From positions 62,001 to 126,000 of the forward strand of contig VFZL01000005.1 of NCBI GenBank assembly GCA_016871175.1: 64,000 nucleotides of DNA. The letters run 5' to 3'. Below, piece by piece: positions 1 through 8,635 of this stretch; the first letter of the stretch is position 1; every line of letters begins with the position of its first letter. A program made the position numbers and the translations under genes. The notes under the pieces are model-generated. The model did not search any database. It worked only from the letters and a program-made list of their open reading frames with translations, and was not told the origin of the DNA. Origin of the DNA: Acidimicrobiia bacterium. GTDB lineage: Bacteria > Acidobacteriota > Vicinamibacteria > Vicinamibacterales > CAVVIG01.

Positions 1-1
1 T

Positions 2-1507
2 GACTCCGAGGCCGACACGAATCTGGCGTCTGCGGTGGCTGAAGAGGCGAGCTACGAAGAGATCTATCCGCCCGGTCCAGGTCGTGCTGTCGCGGAGCGG
101 ACGTGCATCGTCTGTCACGGCGAGAACTTCCTCCCCTCGCGGCCGGCCTCCCGCGCCTCGTGGGAGTCGCGCATCGGGCACATGATGGGGGCCATGCTCG
201 GGACGCAGCCCGCATCCTCGTATGCGCAGGGGCTCCTGACGTACCGCTCGGGTGAGTTCGGCTTCTCGCGGGAGGACCGCGACGCCCTCCTCGAGTACAT
301 GGTCGAGCAGTTCGGACCACGCGCCAAGCCGCGGCGCGTGCGCATCACGCAAGAGATGCCGATAGACGAGGCCCAGCTCGGGAAGGCGATGTACATCGAG
401 TACTACTTGACCGAAGATCCCCCCAACCAGGGCGTGCGCGATTCCTCGTTCCTCGGCCTCAAAGGGTCGTTCTGCTGCGGCCGCCGCGTGGGCCAGGACG
501 TGCGGTTCGACGATGCGGGAAACGTCTGGCTGACGGATCGGGGCTACCCCCACCGGCTGGTGCGCCTCGATCCACGCACGGGGGATCAGAAGGACTTCTG
601 GCTGCCCGATGGCGCGCGCCTGGGCGTGCACGAAGTCGTGGTGGATCGCAACGGCATCGCCTGGGCGCCGGAGCACTCCGGTACGGATTCGTCGAGTCAG
701 AAGCGTCTGCTGGGTCTCAATCCGAAGACGGGGCAGTGGGACTACAAGATCCCGCTCGACCCGGACAACGTGATCCGGATGCCGATCAAGTGGACGCAGT
801 CGCTGGCTATCGATTCGAAGGGCACGATCTACGTCGGCTGGATCATGGGCGGCGCGCTCAGTCAGGTGGATGCGGCGACGCGCAAGGTGACGGTGTTCCC
901 CATTCCCGAGCACAACGCGATCCCCTACGGTCTGGTCGCGGATCGCAACGACAACATCTTCATCGCGCTGTGGAACTCAGGTGATATCGCGAAGTTCGAC
1001 ACGCACAACCACCAGTGGACGCTGTTCACGCCGCCGACCCACCCGAATCAGACGCGGCGATTGAGCGTGGACATGCAGAACAACATCTGGTGGGGGATCT
1101 ACTCGGCGGGCAAGAGACAGGGCAAGCTCGCCAAGTTGGATCAGACGACAGGGGTCATCACGGAAGTGACCATCCCGCGACAGAACACGCAACCGTACGA
1201 CGTCGAGACCGATCCAGACGGGAACATCTGGGCGGCGGACGGTGGCGGCAGCGTCGCGGCACTCTGGCGGTTCGATCAGAAAACGCAGCGCTTCACGCTG
1301 TATCCCAAGCCACAGGGAGCGGCCGACACACCCAAGATCCAGGTCACGAAGGAAGGCGCCGTCTGGTACTCGCCGCGTGGCAGTGCCAACGCGCCCGCCA
1401 TCGGCGTCCTGTTACCCGACATGGACAAAGTGACGACGCTCGGCGCGTACTACCCGAACGGCACGCCTGGCAACTGGTTCAGAGCCGTGGCGAATCGGTC
1501 GAACTGA
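2..1507 (+). CDS. Cytochrome c / streptogramin lyase-like beta-propeller protein (5' partial)
   Basis: The frame is open to the left edge, so the true start lies outside the window; the first possible internal start is a GTG at 35. One CxxCH haem c motif (CIVCH, nt 104-118) lies near the visible N terminus. It is followed by about 350 residues of repeated blades with signatures such as DDAGNVWLTDRG, DRNGIAWAPEHS and DPDGNIWAADGG, which are typical of the virginiamycin B lyase (Vgb)-like propeller family. The role is probably periplasmic, with a monohaem domain attached to a sensing or binding propeller. True Vgb lyase activity is not implied, because this family is mostly uncharacterised. It is convergent with the next gene, with a hairpin between them. 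Confidence 0.8.
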   Translation, partial: DSEADTNLASAVAEEASYEEIYPPGPGRAVAERTCIVCHGENFLPSRPASRASWESRIGHMMGAMLGTQPASSYAQGLLTYRSGEFGFSREDRDALLEYMVEQFGPRAKPRRVRITQEMPIDEAQLGKAMYIEYYLTEDPPNQGVRDSSFLGLKGSFCCGRRVGQDVRFDDAGNVWLTDRGYPHRLVRLDPRTGDQKDFWLPDGARLGVHEVVVDRNGIAWAPEHSGTDSSSQKRLLGLNPKTGQWDYKIPLDPDNVIRMPIKWTQSLAIDSKGTIYVGWIMGGALSQVDAATRKVTVFPIPEHNAIPYGLVADRNDNIFIALWNSGDIAKFDTHNHQWTLFTPPTHPNQTRRLSVDMQNNIWWGIYSAGKRQGKLAKLDQTTGVITEVTIPRQNTQPYDVETDPDGNIWAADGGGSVAALWRFDQKTQRFTLYPKPQGAADTPKIQVTKEGAVWYSPRGSANAPAIGVLLPDMDKVTTLGAYYPNGTPGNWFRAVANRSN

Positions 1508-1527
1508 ATTCGGGGATCCAGGGTTCG

Positions 1528-1546
1528 CGGGTTCACCCTGAACCCG
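1528..1546. terminator. Hairpin between convergent genes
   Basis: CGGGTTCA and TGAACCCG form an 8-bp perfect stem around a CCC loop, directly after the stop of the upstream gene and before the stop of the convergent gene. The right arm is repeated in tandem as TGAACCCG TGAACCCG TGAATCG. No T-tract is present, so a bidirectional terminator is an inference from position. Confidence 0.45.
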
Positions 1547-1567
1547 TGAACCCGTGAATCGACTCGC

Positions 1568-2833
1568 TCACCTGATGGCGTAGAGCTGGCGCTCGCTGCG
1601 TAGATAGATCTCGCCGTGCGCGATGGCGGGTGACGCGATGAACGATTCGCCCGCCATCGTGTTCGTGGCGAGGACTTCGAAGGTCGGGCCCATCCGCACG
1701 ACCACGACATCGTCTGTCTCGGTGGCCAGGTAGAGTTTGCCGTTCGCCCCGACAGGCGACGCCTTGAATTGATACGGCTTGGGTAGGCGTTGCTGCTGAT
1801 AGTGCGGCTTACCCGTCTTGGCATCGAAAGCCGAGAGCATCCCCGAATCGGTGAGGAGATAGAGGATGCCGTCGTGCAGGACCGGGGACGGAGTGTACGA
1901 GTTGCCGCGCGTGTTCTCCCAGATGATGGCATCGGTCCCCGTGAGGTCGCCTTTGCGTCCCAGTCGAATCGCCTGCAGGTTCGGATTGCGGTAGCCACTC
2001 ATCACGAACACGAGTCCGCCCGTGGCGATCGGTTGCGGGATGGTGTTTTGGCCGAGCCCGCGCGCCCACCAGATGCGTGCGCCCGATGTGAAGTCGTATC
2101 CGACGGACTCACGAGAGGCGGACACGATGACCTGCTTCCGCCCGCTCACAGTCGTCACGTAGGGCCCGGACCAGTTCGTGTTCCCTTCCCGCGGGGCGCG
2201 CCACCGCTCCTTGCCCGTGGTCTTGTCGAGCGCGACGAGGAACGAGTTCCCCTCATGGTCGAGCAGCACGAGAAGCGTGTCGCCCTCGAGCCATGTCCAG
2301 GCACCTTCGCCGAACGTCATGTACATCCGCAGCGGACCGAAGTCCTTCTGCCACAGGAGTTGGCCGTCCATGGTGTACGCGTACAGGCCGCGCGAGCCAA
2401 AAAACGCGAAGACGTGCGTCCCGTCCGTGACGGGCGAGTTGGAGGCAAAGCTCCCATAGGTAGGGTGATGCAGCTCGTGCGGCGTGGCGGCCTTCGCCTC
2501 CCGCTCCCACACCAGCTTTCCCGTTGGCCGGTCGTAGCACAGGACCACGAAGCGGTGCTCGACGAGCCGCGCCTTGGCGGCGTCAGCGTCGACGGGGATC
2601 GCCGTTGTCAGGAAGATGCGATCGCCCGCAACGACGGGCGACGAGAATCCCCGGCCGGGCACGTTCACTTTCCACTTGATGCCCTCGGCGTCGCTCCACC
2701 GGAGCGGCGCATCGCCAACGGCCATGCCGGTGGCCGTAGGCCCCCGCCAATACGCCCAGTCACCGACGGCGGCGTCGATGGGCCAGTTCGCCACGGCCAG
2801 CGCTACAGAACACCAGAGGATCACGTGCTTCAT
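1568..2833 (-). CDS. Secreted PQQ-binding-like (BamB-type) beta-propeller protein
   Basis: The 421-residue protein starts with a signal peptide (MKHVILWCSVALAVANW, cleavage probably after the DAA region). WAYWRGPTATG follows, the usual opening of secreted BamB-like quinoprotein-fold propellers in Acidobacteriota and Planctomycetota. Repeated blades such as GDRIFLTTA, TGKLVWERE and TGKERW are visible. It lacks the vicinal cysteines and metal-site motif of true quinoprotein dehydrogenases, so it is probably a structural or binding propeller and not an enzyme. It is divergent from the following gene, with about 190 bp between the starts. It resembles the proteins at 11815-13140 and the C-terminal part of 25268-27418. 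Confidence 0.8.
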   Translation of the reverse strand: MKHVILWCSVALAVANWPIDAAVGDWAYWRGPTATGMAVGDAPLRWSDAEGIKWKVNVPGRGFSSPVVAGDRIFLTTAIPVDADAAKARLVEHRFVVLCYDRPTGKLVWEREAKAATPHELHHPTYGSFASNSPVTDGTHVFAFFGSRGLYAYTMDGQLLWQKDFGPLRMYMTFGEGAWTWLEGDTLLVLLDHEGNSFLVALDKTTGKERWRAPREGNTNWSGPYVTTVSGRKQVIVSASRESVGYDFTSGARIWWARGLGQNTIPQPIATGGLVFVMSGYRNPNLQAIRLGRKGDLTGTDAIIWENTRGNSYTPSPVLHDGILYLLTDSGMLSAFDAKTGKPHYQQQRLPKPYQFKASPVGANGKLYLATETDDVVVVRMGPTFEVLATNTMAGESFIASPAIAHGEIYLRSERQLYAIR

Positions 2834-3020
2834 GAGTTTCCTGCCCTAAGCGAGCCCTGCGGGCGAAGCGGGGTTGGAATGCCGCGCCATGCGCGCGGCG
2901 AGTTTAATGGTACCCGATTCCGCGCGTGCCGCAGCCGCCGGCTTGACACCTGGTGGCGACCGGTGCGTACATTCGGCGCTTCAGTCCCCAATCTGCGCAC
3001 ACGATCGCGGAGGAGGTCAC

Positions 3021-4748
3021 ATGCAACGAGCGTTTCACCCAGGGCTGCGACGCCCCGTGATCGCGGTCGCCGTCATCCTCGCCGGATCGCTGACGCTCGT
3101 GCGCGGCCAGGGGCGCGATACGCGCTTCGCCAATACCAATCGCCGTATAGAGCAGTTCAAGCCCGTCACCGAAGCGGAGCTGCGAAGTCCGAGCGCAGCC
3201 GACTGGCTCCAGTGGCGCCGTACATCCGATACGTGGGGCTACAGCCCGCTCACGCAGATCACGACCGCAAACGTCCATCACCTGCAGCTGGTGTGGTCGT
3301 GGCCGATGCAGACTGGTGCCGATCAGGCCGGACCGCTGGTGCGCGACGGTGTCATGTACCTGCCCAGCCCCTCGGGTATCCAAGCGCTGGATGCGGCGAC
3401 AGGGGAGTTCATCTGGGAGCTCAAGCGGAACGGCATCGCTCGGCGCAGCTTGGCGCTCTTCGGCGAACACCTCTACGCCACGACGGCCGAGGCGCATCTC
3501 ATCGCGGTGACCGCCGCAACGGGCACCATCGTGTGGGATCGGACCGTCGCCGATTCCAAGCTCGGATTCAAGTACACCAGCGGTCCACTCATCGCCAACG
3601 GCCTCGTCGTCGCCGGCATGACCGGGTGTGAGAAGTACAAGGAGGAGGTCTGTTTTATCTCCGCGCACGATCCGGTGACCGGCGAGCAGCGGTGGCGAAC
3701 GGCCACCGTCGCACGTCCAGGCGAGCCTGGCGGGGACTCCTGGGGAGAGCTCCCAGTTCGGTTGCGCGCCGGCGCGGACGCGTGGGTCCCCGGCTCATAC
3801 GATCCGGTGTCGAACCTGATCTTCTGGGGCACGTCGCAAGCCAAGCCATGGGCGAGCGCCCAGCGCGGGACAGACGCGGCCGCGCTGTACACAAACAGCA
3901 CGCTGGCGCTGGATGCCAGCACGGGCAGGTTGGTCTGGTACTTCCAACACATTCCTGGTGAAACACACGACCTCGACGAAGTGTTCGAGCGCGTGCTGGT
4001 CGACAGTGGCGATCGCCAGTCAGTCTTCAGTATGGGGAAGGCCGGCATTCTCTGGGAGCTGGAGCGGAAGACAGGCCGGTTCCTGAACGCCTTCGACCTC
4101 GGCTACCAGAACGTGCTGAACATCGACAAGCAGTCCGGGAAGGTGACGTATCGATCGAGCACGGTCCCGAAGCTAAACACGCCGGTGGAGTACTGCCCGG
4201 GGCCGGGTGGGTTCAAGAACCTCTTTGCGATGGCGTTTCACCCTGAGACGCGCGCGTTCTACATCCCTGTGAAGCTGAGTTGCGCGACGGCCGTCTACCG
4301 CGCGATGACGTCGCCAGACTGGGCGCAGGGTGGCAACGGACCGGCCGAGCGGACGTCCCTCCCGCATCCGGCGAGCCCGAACAATCTCGCCGCGCTCGTG
4401 GCGATGGACAGTCGGACCGGTCAGAGCCTGTGGCGCCACCCGAATCCGCTCCCGTACGACACCGCGGTGCTCACGACAGCCGGCGGCCTCGTGTTCGCGG
4501 GCGACATGGACCGGTACTTCACCTCGTTCGACGCCAGGACCGGCCAGGTGCTGTGGCGAACGCGGACGGCGACACCGCCCGACGGGTTCCCGATCACGTA
4601 CGAGGTCCGCGGTCGGCAGTACGTCGCCGTGCCCACTGGACCGGGATGGTTTGTAGGCTACTGGCACATCCGCGACGTCATGCCGAACTTCCATCGTGTC
4701 GATGGCGGTCCGGTCATGATGGTGTTCGCGCTGCCGGAGCGGACGTAA
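3021..4748 (+). CDS. PQQ-dependent dehydrogenase-like quinoprotein
   Basis: The ATG at 3021 is chosen because GGAGGAGG lies at 3008-3015 and the protein then opens with a signal peptide (FHPGLRRPVIAVAVILAG...LVRGQ). The frame is open further upstream but without a signal sequence. The 575-residue product shows the quinoprotein ADH layout: DWLQWRRTSDTWGYSPLTQI at the N terminus, blades such as ALDAATGEFIWEL and ALDASTGRLVWYFQ, and an acidic ETHDLDE segment where family members place the catalytic aspartate. No CxxCH motif is present, so there is no attached cytochrome domain. The substrate is unknown. The catalytic region is divergent from classical alcohol dehydrogenases. Confidence 0.8.
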   Translation: MQRAFHPGLRRPVIAVAVILAGSLTLVRGQGRDTRFANTNRRIEQFKPVTEAELRSPSAADWLQWRRTSDTWGYSPLTQITTANVHHLQLVWSWPMQTGADQAGPLVRDGVMYLPSPSGIQALDAATGEFIWELKRNGIARRSLALFGEHLYATTAEAHLIAVTAATGTIVWDRTVADSKLGFKYTSGPLIANGLVVAGMTGCEKYKEEVCFISAHDPVTGEQRWRTATVARPGEPGGDSWGELPVRLRAGADAWVPGSYDPVSNLIFWGTSQAKPWASAQRGTDAAALYTNSTLALDASTGRLVWYFQHIPGETHDLDEVFERVLVDSGDRQSVFSMGKAGILWELERKTGRFLNAFDLGYQNVLNIDKQSGKVTYRSSTVPKLNTPVEYCPGPGGFKNLFAMAFHPETRAFYIPVKLSCATAVYRAMTSPDWAQGGNGPAERTSLPHPASPNNLAALVAMDSRTGQSLWRHPNPLPYDTAVLTTAGGLVFAGDMDRYFTSFDARTGQVLWRTRTATPPDGFPITYEVRGRQYVAVPTGPGWFVGYWHIRDVMPNFHRVDGGPVMMVFALPERT

Positions 4749-4769
4749 CCATCCGCCGTCAAGCGCGCG

Positions 4770-6113
4770 TCAGCGCGAGGCCTCTCGTGCGAGTGGTCCG
4801 AAGAACGGACGCGGCGAGCCGCTTGTCCACCAGCGCCCATCGATGGCGCGTTCGCTCGAGGTGGTCATGTGCCACTGCGCGCGCGTCGCGCGGAGGTACC
4901 GAGGTGGGCCGTCCGGGAACGGATTGCCGGCCAACAGGCCGATGACTGCCGGTGAGCCCTCCAGGAGGCGTCGACAAAAAGGCTCGAACCACACGCTCTC
5001 GTCCGCCTCGCCCAAGGCCGCGAACCACATCTGCCAGTCGAGTCTCGGTTGATGCGGCGCCACCCAGCGCGGCCGCTGGGATGGATCACTCGGTTTGTCG
5101 CGGAACACGTACGGTCGCCACGATGTGCCGTCGACCGAACCCTCTATGGTGATCTCCGATCGCCGCGGTGTCATCACCGCGAAGAGCCCATAAGCGTTGA
5201 CCGAACGCAGCGGGAGGAGCGTTTCGCGGATCCGGAGCGTCCACGACGATCCAGGCAGCTCGAGGCCGGATTGACGCGCCAGGATGTCAACGGAAACCGG
5301 CACGGTCGCCATCGCCACGACGATGGACGCTACCGACTGCCACCGGGAGACAACGCAAGACGTCGTAGGCGACGAACGTGGCGGACTTCGCCGCGCTATC
5401 CTGTGCCACGCGGCATCGTCGACTAGCGTCAGCGCGAGTGCCGCGCTCAGCAGGTTGAAGAAGGCGTAGTTCCCCGTGAGCGCGATGAGTCCCTGCAGCG
5501 CCACCAAGAGCACAGCCGCAACGCGCTTCAACCAGCCACCACCGAAGATGAGCCACGGAACGAGAAGCTCGATGACGAGCACGCCCGCGGTCGACATCCG
5601 TTGAAACCACGCCGGCAGCTGATGCGCGTACCAGCCGAGGGGCGTCGGCAGTGGCTGCGTCTCGTAGTGAACCGCCAGCGCCGTGAGCCCGTTCCACAGC
5701 GGATCGCCACTGGCGAGCTTGACCACCCCGGACGCGAACATCAGGCGGAAGAGCAGCCACCAGATCAGCCAGCGCGCGAGACGCGGCGGGTCGTGCCGGC
5801 CGGGCCGCTCAATGAGCGTCCACGGTGCGAGGACCACAGCGATCGCGCCGGTCTCGAGGAGCAGCGCATCCCATTGAAACGCGAGAAACTCGCCCGTTAC
5901 GGTCATGAGCGAGAGATAGAGCAACCACAGCAGTGGCAGTACCGCAGCGCTGGCGAGGCCGAGGAAGAGCGGCAGCGACAGCAGCATGCCCAGCCGACAC
6001 ACGCCCGTGAGCCAGGCGTTGCTCGCACCAAACCAGAACACGGTCGGCCACTGAAGAAACCGGCTCCATCCGAGCGACTCTCCGTCCGCCCACACGCGCG
6101 CATTCGCCATCAT
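4770..6113 (-). CDS. Lipase maturation factor (LMF)-family membrane protein
   Basis: A multi-pass membrane protein with strong family features: GEFLAFQWDALLLETG, SGVVKLASGDPLWNGL, a TALAVHYETQPLPTPLGWYAHQLP loop, and a C-terminal soluble domain with PRWVAPHQPRLDWQMWFAALG. In animals LMF1 helps lipases fold in the ER; the bacterial role is unknown. The ATG used here (6113) starts in the middle of the homologous region. Upstream in the same frame, between the fdhE stop (6285-6287) and 6113, lie 57 codons that include WLFLRLLGAVYLLAFWS, a typical first helix of the family, but no ATG, GTG or TTG. The real start is therefore non-canonical, or the sequence carries an error. It follows fdhE on the same strand. 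Confidence 0.8.
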   Translation of the reverse strand: MMANARVWADGESLGWSRFLQWPTVFWFGASNAWLTGVCRLGMLLSLPLFLGLASAAVLPLLWLLYLSLMTVTGEFLAFQWDALLLETGAIAVVLAPWTLIERPGRHDPPRLARWLIWWLLFRLMFASGVVKLASGDPLWNGLTALAVHYETQPLPTPLGWYAHQLPAWFQRMSTAGVLVIELLVPWLIFGGGWLKRVAAVLLVALQGLIALTGNYAFFNLLSAALALTLVDDAAWHRIARRSPPRSSPTTSCVVSRWQSVASIVVAMATVPVSVDILARQSGLELPGSSWTLRIRETLLPLRSVNAYGLFAVMTPRRSEITIEGSVDGTSWRPYVFRDKPSDPSQRPRWVAPHQPRLDWQMWFAALGEADESVWFEPFCRRLLEGSPAVIGLLAGNPFPDGPPRYLRATRAQWHMTTSSERAIDGRWWTSGSPRPFFGPLAREASR

Positions 6114-6284
6114 TTCCCGCGCCGGCGCAATCCCCTGGGAGCCGGCGAGACCGAGAATCTGAGAGTCGAGCGACCAGAACGCGAGCAGGTAGACGGCGCC
6201 CAGGAGGCGCAGGAAGAGCCAGGTCGCCAGAGCCCAGGATGCGGAAGACCGTCGGTTGGAAACAGGAGCGATTGTGACCGTAGC
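6114..6284 (-). other. Unannotated N-terminal part of the LMF-family protein, no canonical start
   Basis: The 57 codons between the fdhE stop and the first ATG of the LMF gene encode an in-frame hydrophobic helix and the family-like segment SLDSQILGLAGSQGIAPA. CTG is the only near-start codon among plausible positions. The stretch is therefore probably coding, with either an unusual start or a lost start codon. Confidence 0.55.
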
Positions 6285-7115
6285 CTACACCGACGCGCCG
6301 GTGGTTGGCGCGGCACCGTAGCCTCGTTCGGAGGCCCACAGGTCGAGCGAGATGCTGGCGAGATCGTCCACCGCCGGCACAGCCAGACCGTCCACGGTGA
6401 GGTCGATGGTCTTGAGATAGCCGTGGCACGTTTCGCAGGCTTCGACCCGGACGTGCGGGAATGCATCGGCCGTGAACACTGGGAGCGCGTCGAATCGGGC
6501 TTCCCGGCATGTGGGACACATCAGCCGCGGAAATCCCCACTCGGTGAAGCATCGACCGCATTGAAGCGTCTTCTTGGCTCCGTGCCCCTCCTCACGCAAC
6601 ACACCGGCGCGGGGCGCACCCCTACAGACAGGACAGCGACTCCACCCGGCTCCTTCTGACTGAGGTGCGAGACAGCGTTCATCGCGCCGCGCGACAGCGA
6701 CCGCTTCCGCAAACGGTTGGGTCAGCGATCGGACGACGAACAGCGCAGGTCCATCGAGCACGAGGAGGGAGGCGACGCCCCCGGGTGCGTCGCACTCCAG
6801 GGCCTCGCGCAGCCGAGTCGTCCAATCCAGTTCCAGCAACTTCTGAGCCGACGCGGCGTTCCGCAAGACATCCGGCGAGGGCGCGGAGTGAGCGAGCCAC
6901 CGCAGGAAGGCGGGCGCTGCGTCCGTCGCGAGCCGAAGCGGAAACGCGTCGGCGAACGGCACCCCACGCGCCGGCGCGTTGTCGGCGATCGCGGACGTGA
7001 AAAGGGATCGCTGGTACTGGGCGAGCGCGGCGTAGAACGTGAGGATCTGGCTCGCGGCCACCGATTGCGGCGCCAGTTCGAGGGCGCGCGCGATCCGCGC
7101 GTCCCAAGGTGTCAC
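6285..7115 (-). CDS. fdhE: Formate dehydrogenase accessory protein FdhE
   Basis: The 276-residue protein carries four CxxC motifs in its C-terminal half (CPVC, CGRC, CPTC, CETC), the rubredoxin-like metal-binding signature of FdhE. FdhE interacts with the catalytic subunit during maturation of respiratory formate dehydrogenases. The N terminus (TPWDARIARALELAP...LTFYAALAQYQRSLF) also fits. The GTG at 7115 is chosen because it overlaps the fdnI stop as GTGA, implying translational coupling. A longer reading to 7145 or beyond is open but only runs through fdnI in another frame. It is the last gene of the fdn operon, and its stop directly precedes the LMF frame. Confidence 0.9.
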   Translation of the reverse strand: MTPWDARIARALELAPQSVAASQILTFYAALAQYQRSLFTSAIADNAPARGVPFADAFPLRLATDAAPAFLRWLAHSAPSPDVLRNAASAQKLLELDWTTRLREALECDAPGGVASLLVLDGPALFVVRSLTQPFAEAVAVARRDERCLAPQSEGAGWSRCPVCRGAPRAGVLREEGHGAKKTLQCGRCFTEWGFPRLMCPTCREARFDALPVFTADAFPHVRVEACETCHGYLKTIDLTVDGLAVPAVDDLASISLDLWASERGYGAAPTTGASV

Positions 7116-7744
7116 GATCGAGGCGTCCGCAGGCGAGCGAGCCACAGTGCGTGGTGCTGTCGCGCCCACTCCTCGCTGACGCGACCGTGAATGATCGCGT
7201 GCAGCCCACCTGGTACCACCGCCACGCCCATGTAGATGTGGACGATGAACCCACCGATGGTGGCGAGTGCCGCGATCGAGTGGACGAGCGTAGCTCCGGC
7301 GCGCAGCGCGTGCCAGTCCGTCGGGATCGATGCGACGTTCCACATCACCAGACCCGAGAGGAGCAGCAGCACGCCACCACCGGCCATCAACCAATAGAGC
7401 ATCTTCTGTCCGTAGTTGAAGCGCCCGACCGGTGGGACCGCGGCATCGTCGTTGCGGGCGTAGGCGCCGATCGCACGCCTCCAGGCCCGGTCCTCATAGG
7501 TCGTGTGCATGTCGTGGCGCCACGCCGTGTGCATGCGCGCAAGCGCCAACGCGAACACGAGCCCAACCCACGGGTGCCCAAGCCGCGCGAGATAGCCGCC
7601 GCCGGCGAGCGTCGACAGCCAGAAGAGCGCGGGCGTCCAGAACGCGAGCCCGGTGATCAGGAGATACACATACGTCAAGGCGGCCACCGCGTGCGTGGCG
7701 CGCTCGCCAACGTTGTAACGCTCGATGGATTGATGGGCGTTCAT
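7112..7744 (-). CDS. fdnI: Formate dehydrogenase cytochrome b subunit (gamma)
   Basis: The 210-residue integral membrane protein has about four helices (for example THAVAALTYVYLLITGLAFW, MLYWLMAGGGVLLLLSGLVMW and LVHSIAALATIGGFIVHIYMG) and histidines in the positions expected for haem b. It passes electrons from FdnH to the quinone pool. The start ATG overlaps the fdnH stop (ATGA), and its own stop overlaps the fdhE start, which gives a tightly coupled operon. The family's usual length is about 210-220 residues, so it is complete. Confidence 0.92.
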   Translation of the reverse strand: MNAHQSIERYNVGERATHAVAALTYVYLLITGLAFWTPALFWLSTLAGGGYLARLGHPWVGLVFALALARMHTAWRHDMHTTYEDRAWRRAIGAYARNDDAAVPPVGRFNYGQKMLYWLMAGGGVLLLLSGLVMWNVASIPTDWHALRAGATLVHSIAALATIGGFIVHIYMGVAVVPGGLHAIIHGRVSEEWARQHHALWLARLRTPRS

Positions 7745-8634
7745 CGTTCTGTCCTGGTCCCGCTCGGCTCTCTGTCGTGAGGCCCCCTGGGTTCGTGATC
7801 CCCCTCGTGCTTGCGACCGAAGCGGACGAAGTGCGCTGCGGCCGCCACGATGCCGCCGACCATCGCGAGGTTGCCGAGCACCTTCAGCGGACCCTTCCAG
7901 AGCCGAACCATCAACGGAATCTCGGGATCGCGCGGCAGCCCGTAGAGCTCTGGCCGATCCCCGAACGCGAGCACCGTCACGACGCCGGTTCCTCCGACGC
8001 CTGGCGGATCGTACACAGCCGCCTCTGGAAACCCGTTCGCTTTGAGCTGCGCGACCCGCTGTTCGGCGACCTCGAGCATATGGTCCTTCGTCCCGAACTG
8101 CAGGCACCCGGTCGGGCACGCCTTGACGCACGCAGGCTGGAGTCCGACCGACACGCGATCGACGCACAACGTACACTTGTGCACCCGATTCGTCTCGCGA
8201 TTGAACTTCGGCACGTCGAACGGGCATCCCGTGATGCAGTAGCCGCACCCGATGCACTGATCCTGCTGGAAGTCGACGATGCCGTTGACGTACTGGACGA
8301 TGGCCCCTGGGGCGGGGCAGGCGGCGAGGCAGCCAGGGTCCGCGCAGTGCATGCATTGGTCCTTCCGCATCAGCCAATGCAGCGCGCCTTTCTCATCGTG
8401 CTCGTTGAACCGAATCAGATTCCAGAAATTCGCGGTCAGGCCGCCGAGCGTCTGATACGTTCCGTTCTGTGTCGTCGGCTCGGGCGGGAGATCGTTCCAC
8501 TCCTGACACGCAACCTCGCACGCCTTGCAGCCGATGCACGTGGACGTGTCCACGAGCTTGCTGACGATCGGCAGCAAGCGCACCGCGGTCGCAGGCGCAG
8601 ACGAGGCCGAGACGCGACGCAGTTCGAGTGACAC
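7741..8634 (-). CDS. fdnH: Formate dehydrogenase iron-sulfur subunit (beta)
   Basis: The 297-residue protein has four [4Fe-4S] cysteine groups: CIGCKACEVAC from Cys33, CMHCADPGCLAACP, CIGCGYCITGCP and CTLC...ACVKACPTG. A single C-terminal membrane helix (LKVLGNLAMVGGIVAAAAHF) anchors it as in FdnH/FdoH. It relays electrons from the molybdenum/tungsten catalytic subunit to the cytochrome b subunit. It starts one base after the fdnG stop codon and overlaps fdnI by four bases. Confidence 0.94.
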   Translation of the reverse strand: MSLELRRVSASSAPATAVRLLPIVSKLVDTSTCIGCKACEVACQEWNDLPPEPTTQNGTYQTLGGLTANFWNLIRFNEHDEKGALHWLMRKDQCMHCADPGCLAACPAPGAIVQYVNGIVDFQQDQCIGCGYCITGCPFDVPKFNRETNRVHKCTLCVDRVSVGLQPACVKACPTGCLQFGTKDHMLEVAEQRVAQLKANGFPEAAVYDPPGVGGTGVVTVLAFGDRPELYGLPRDPEIPLMVRLWKGPLKVLGNLAMVGGIVAAAAHFVRFGRKHEGDHEPRGPHDREPSGTRTER

Positions 8635-8635
8635 G

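Noticed and set aside
1790-3631. 613-codon plus-strand frame over a minus-strand propeller and the divergent region
   Set aside because: It overlaps two supported genes and has no domain-like sequence.
7116-7394. N-terminal extension of fdhE
   Set aside because: It runs through fdnI in another frame and is arginine-rich; the GTGA overlap marks the better start.
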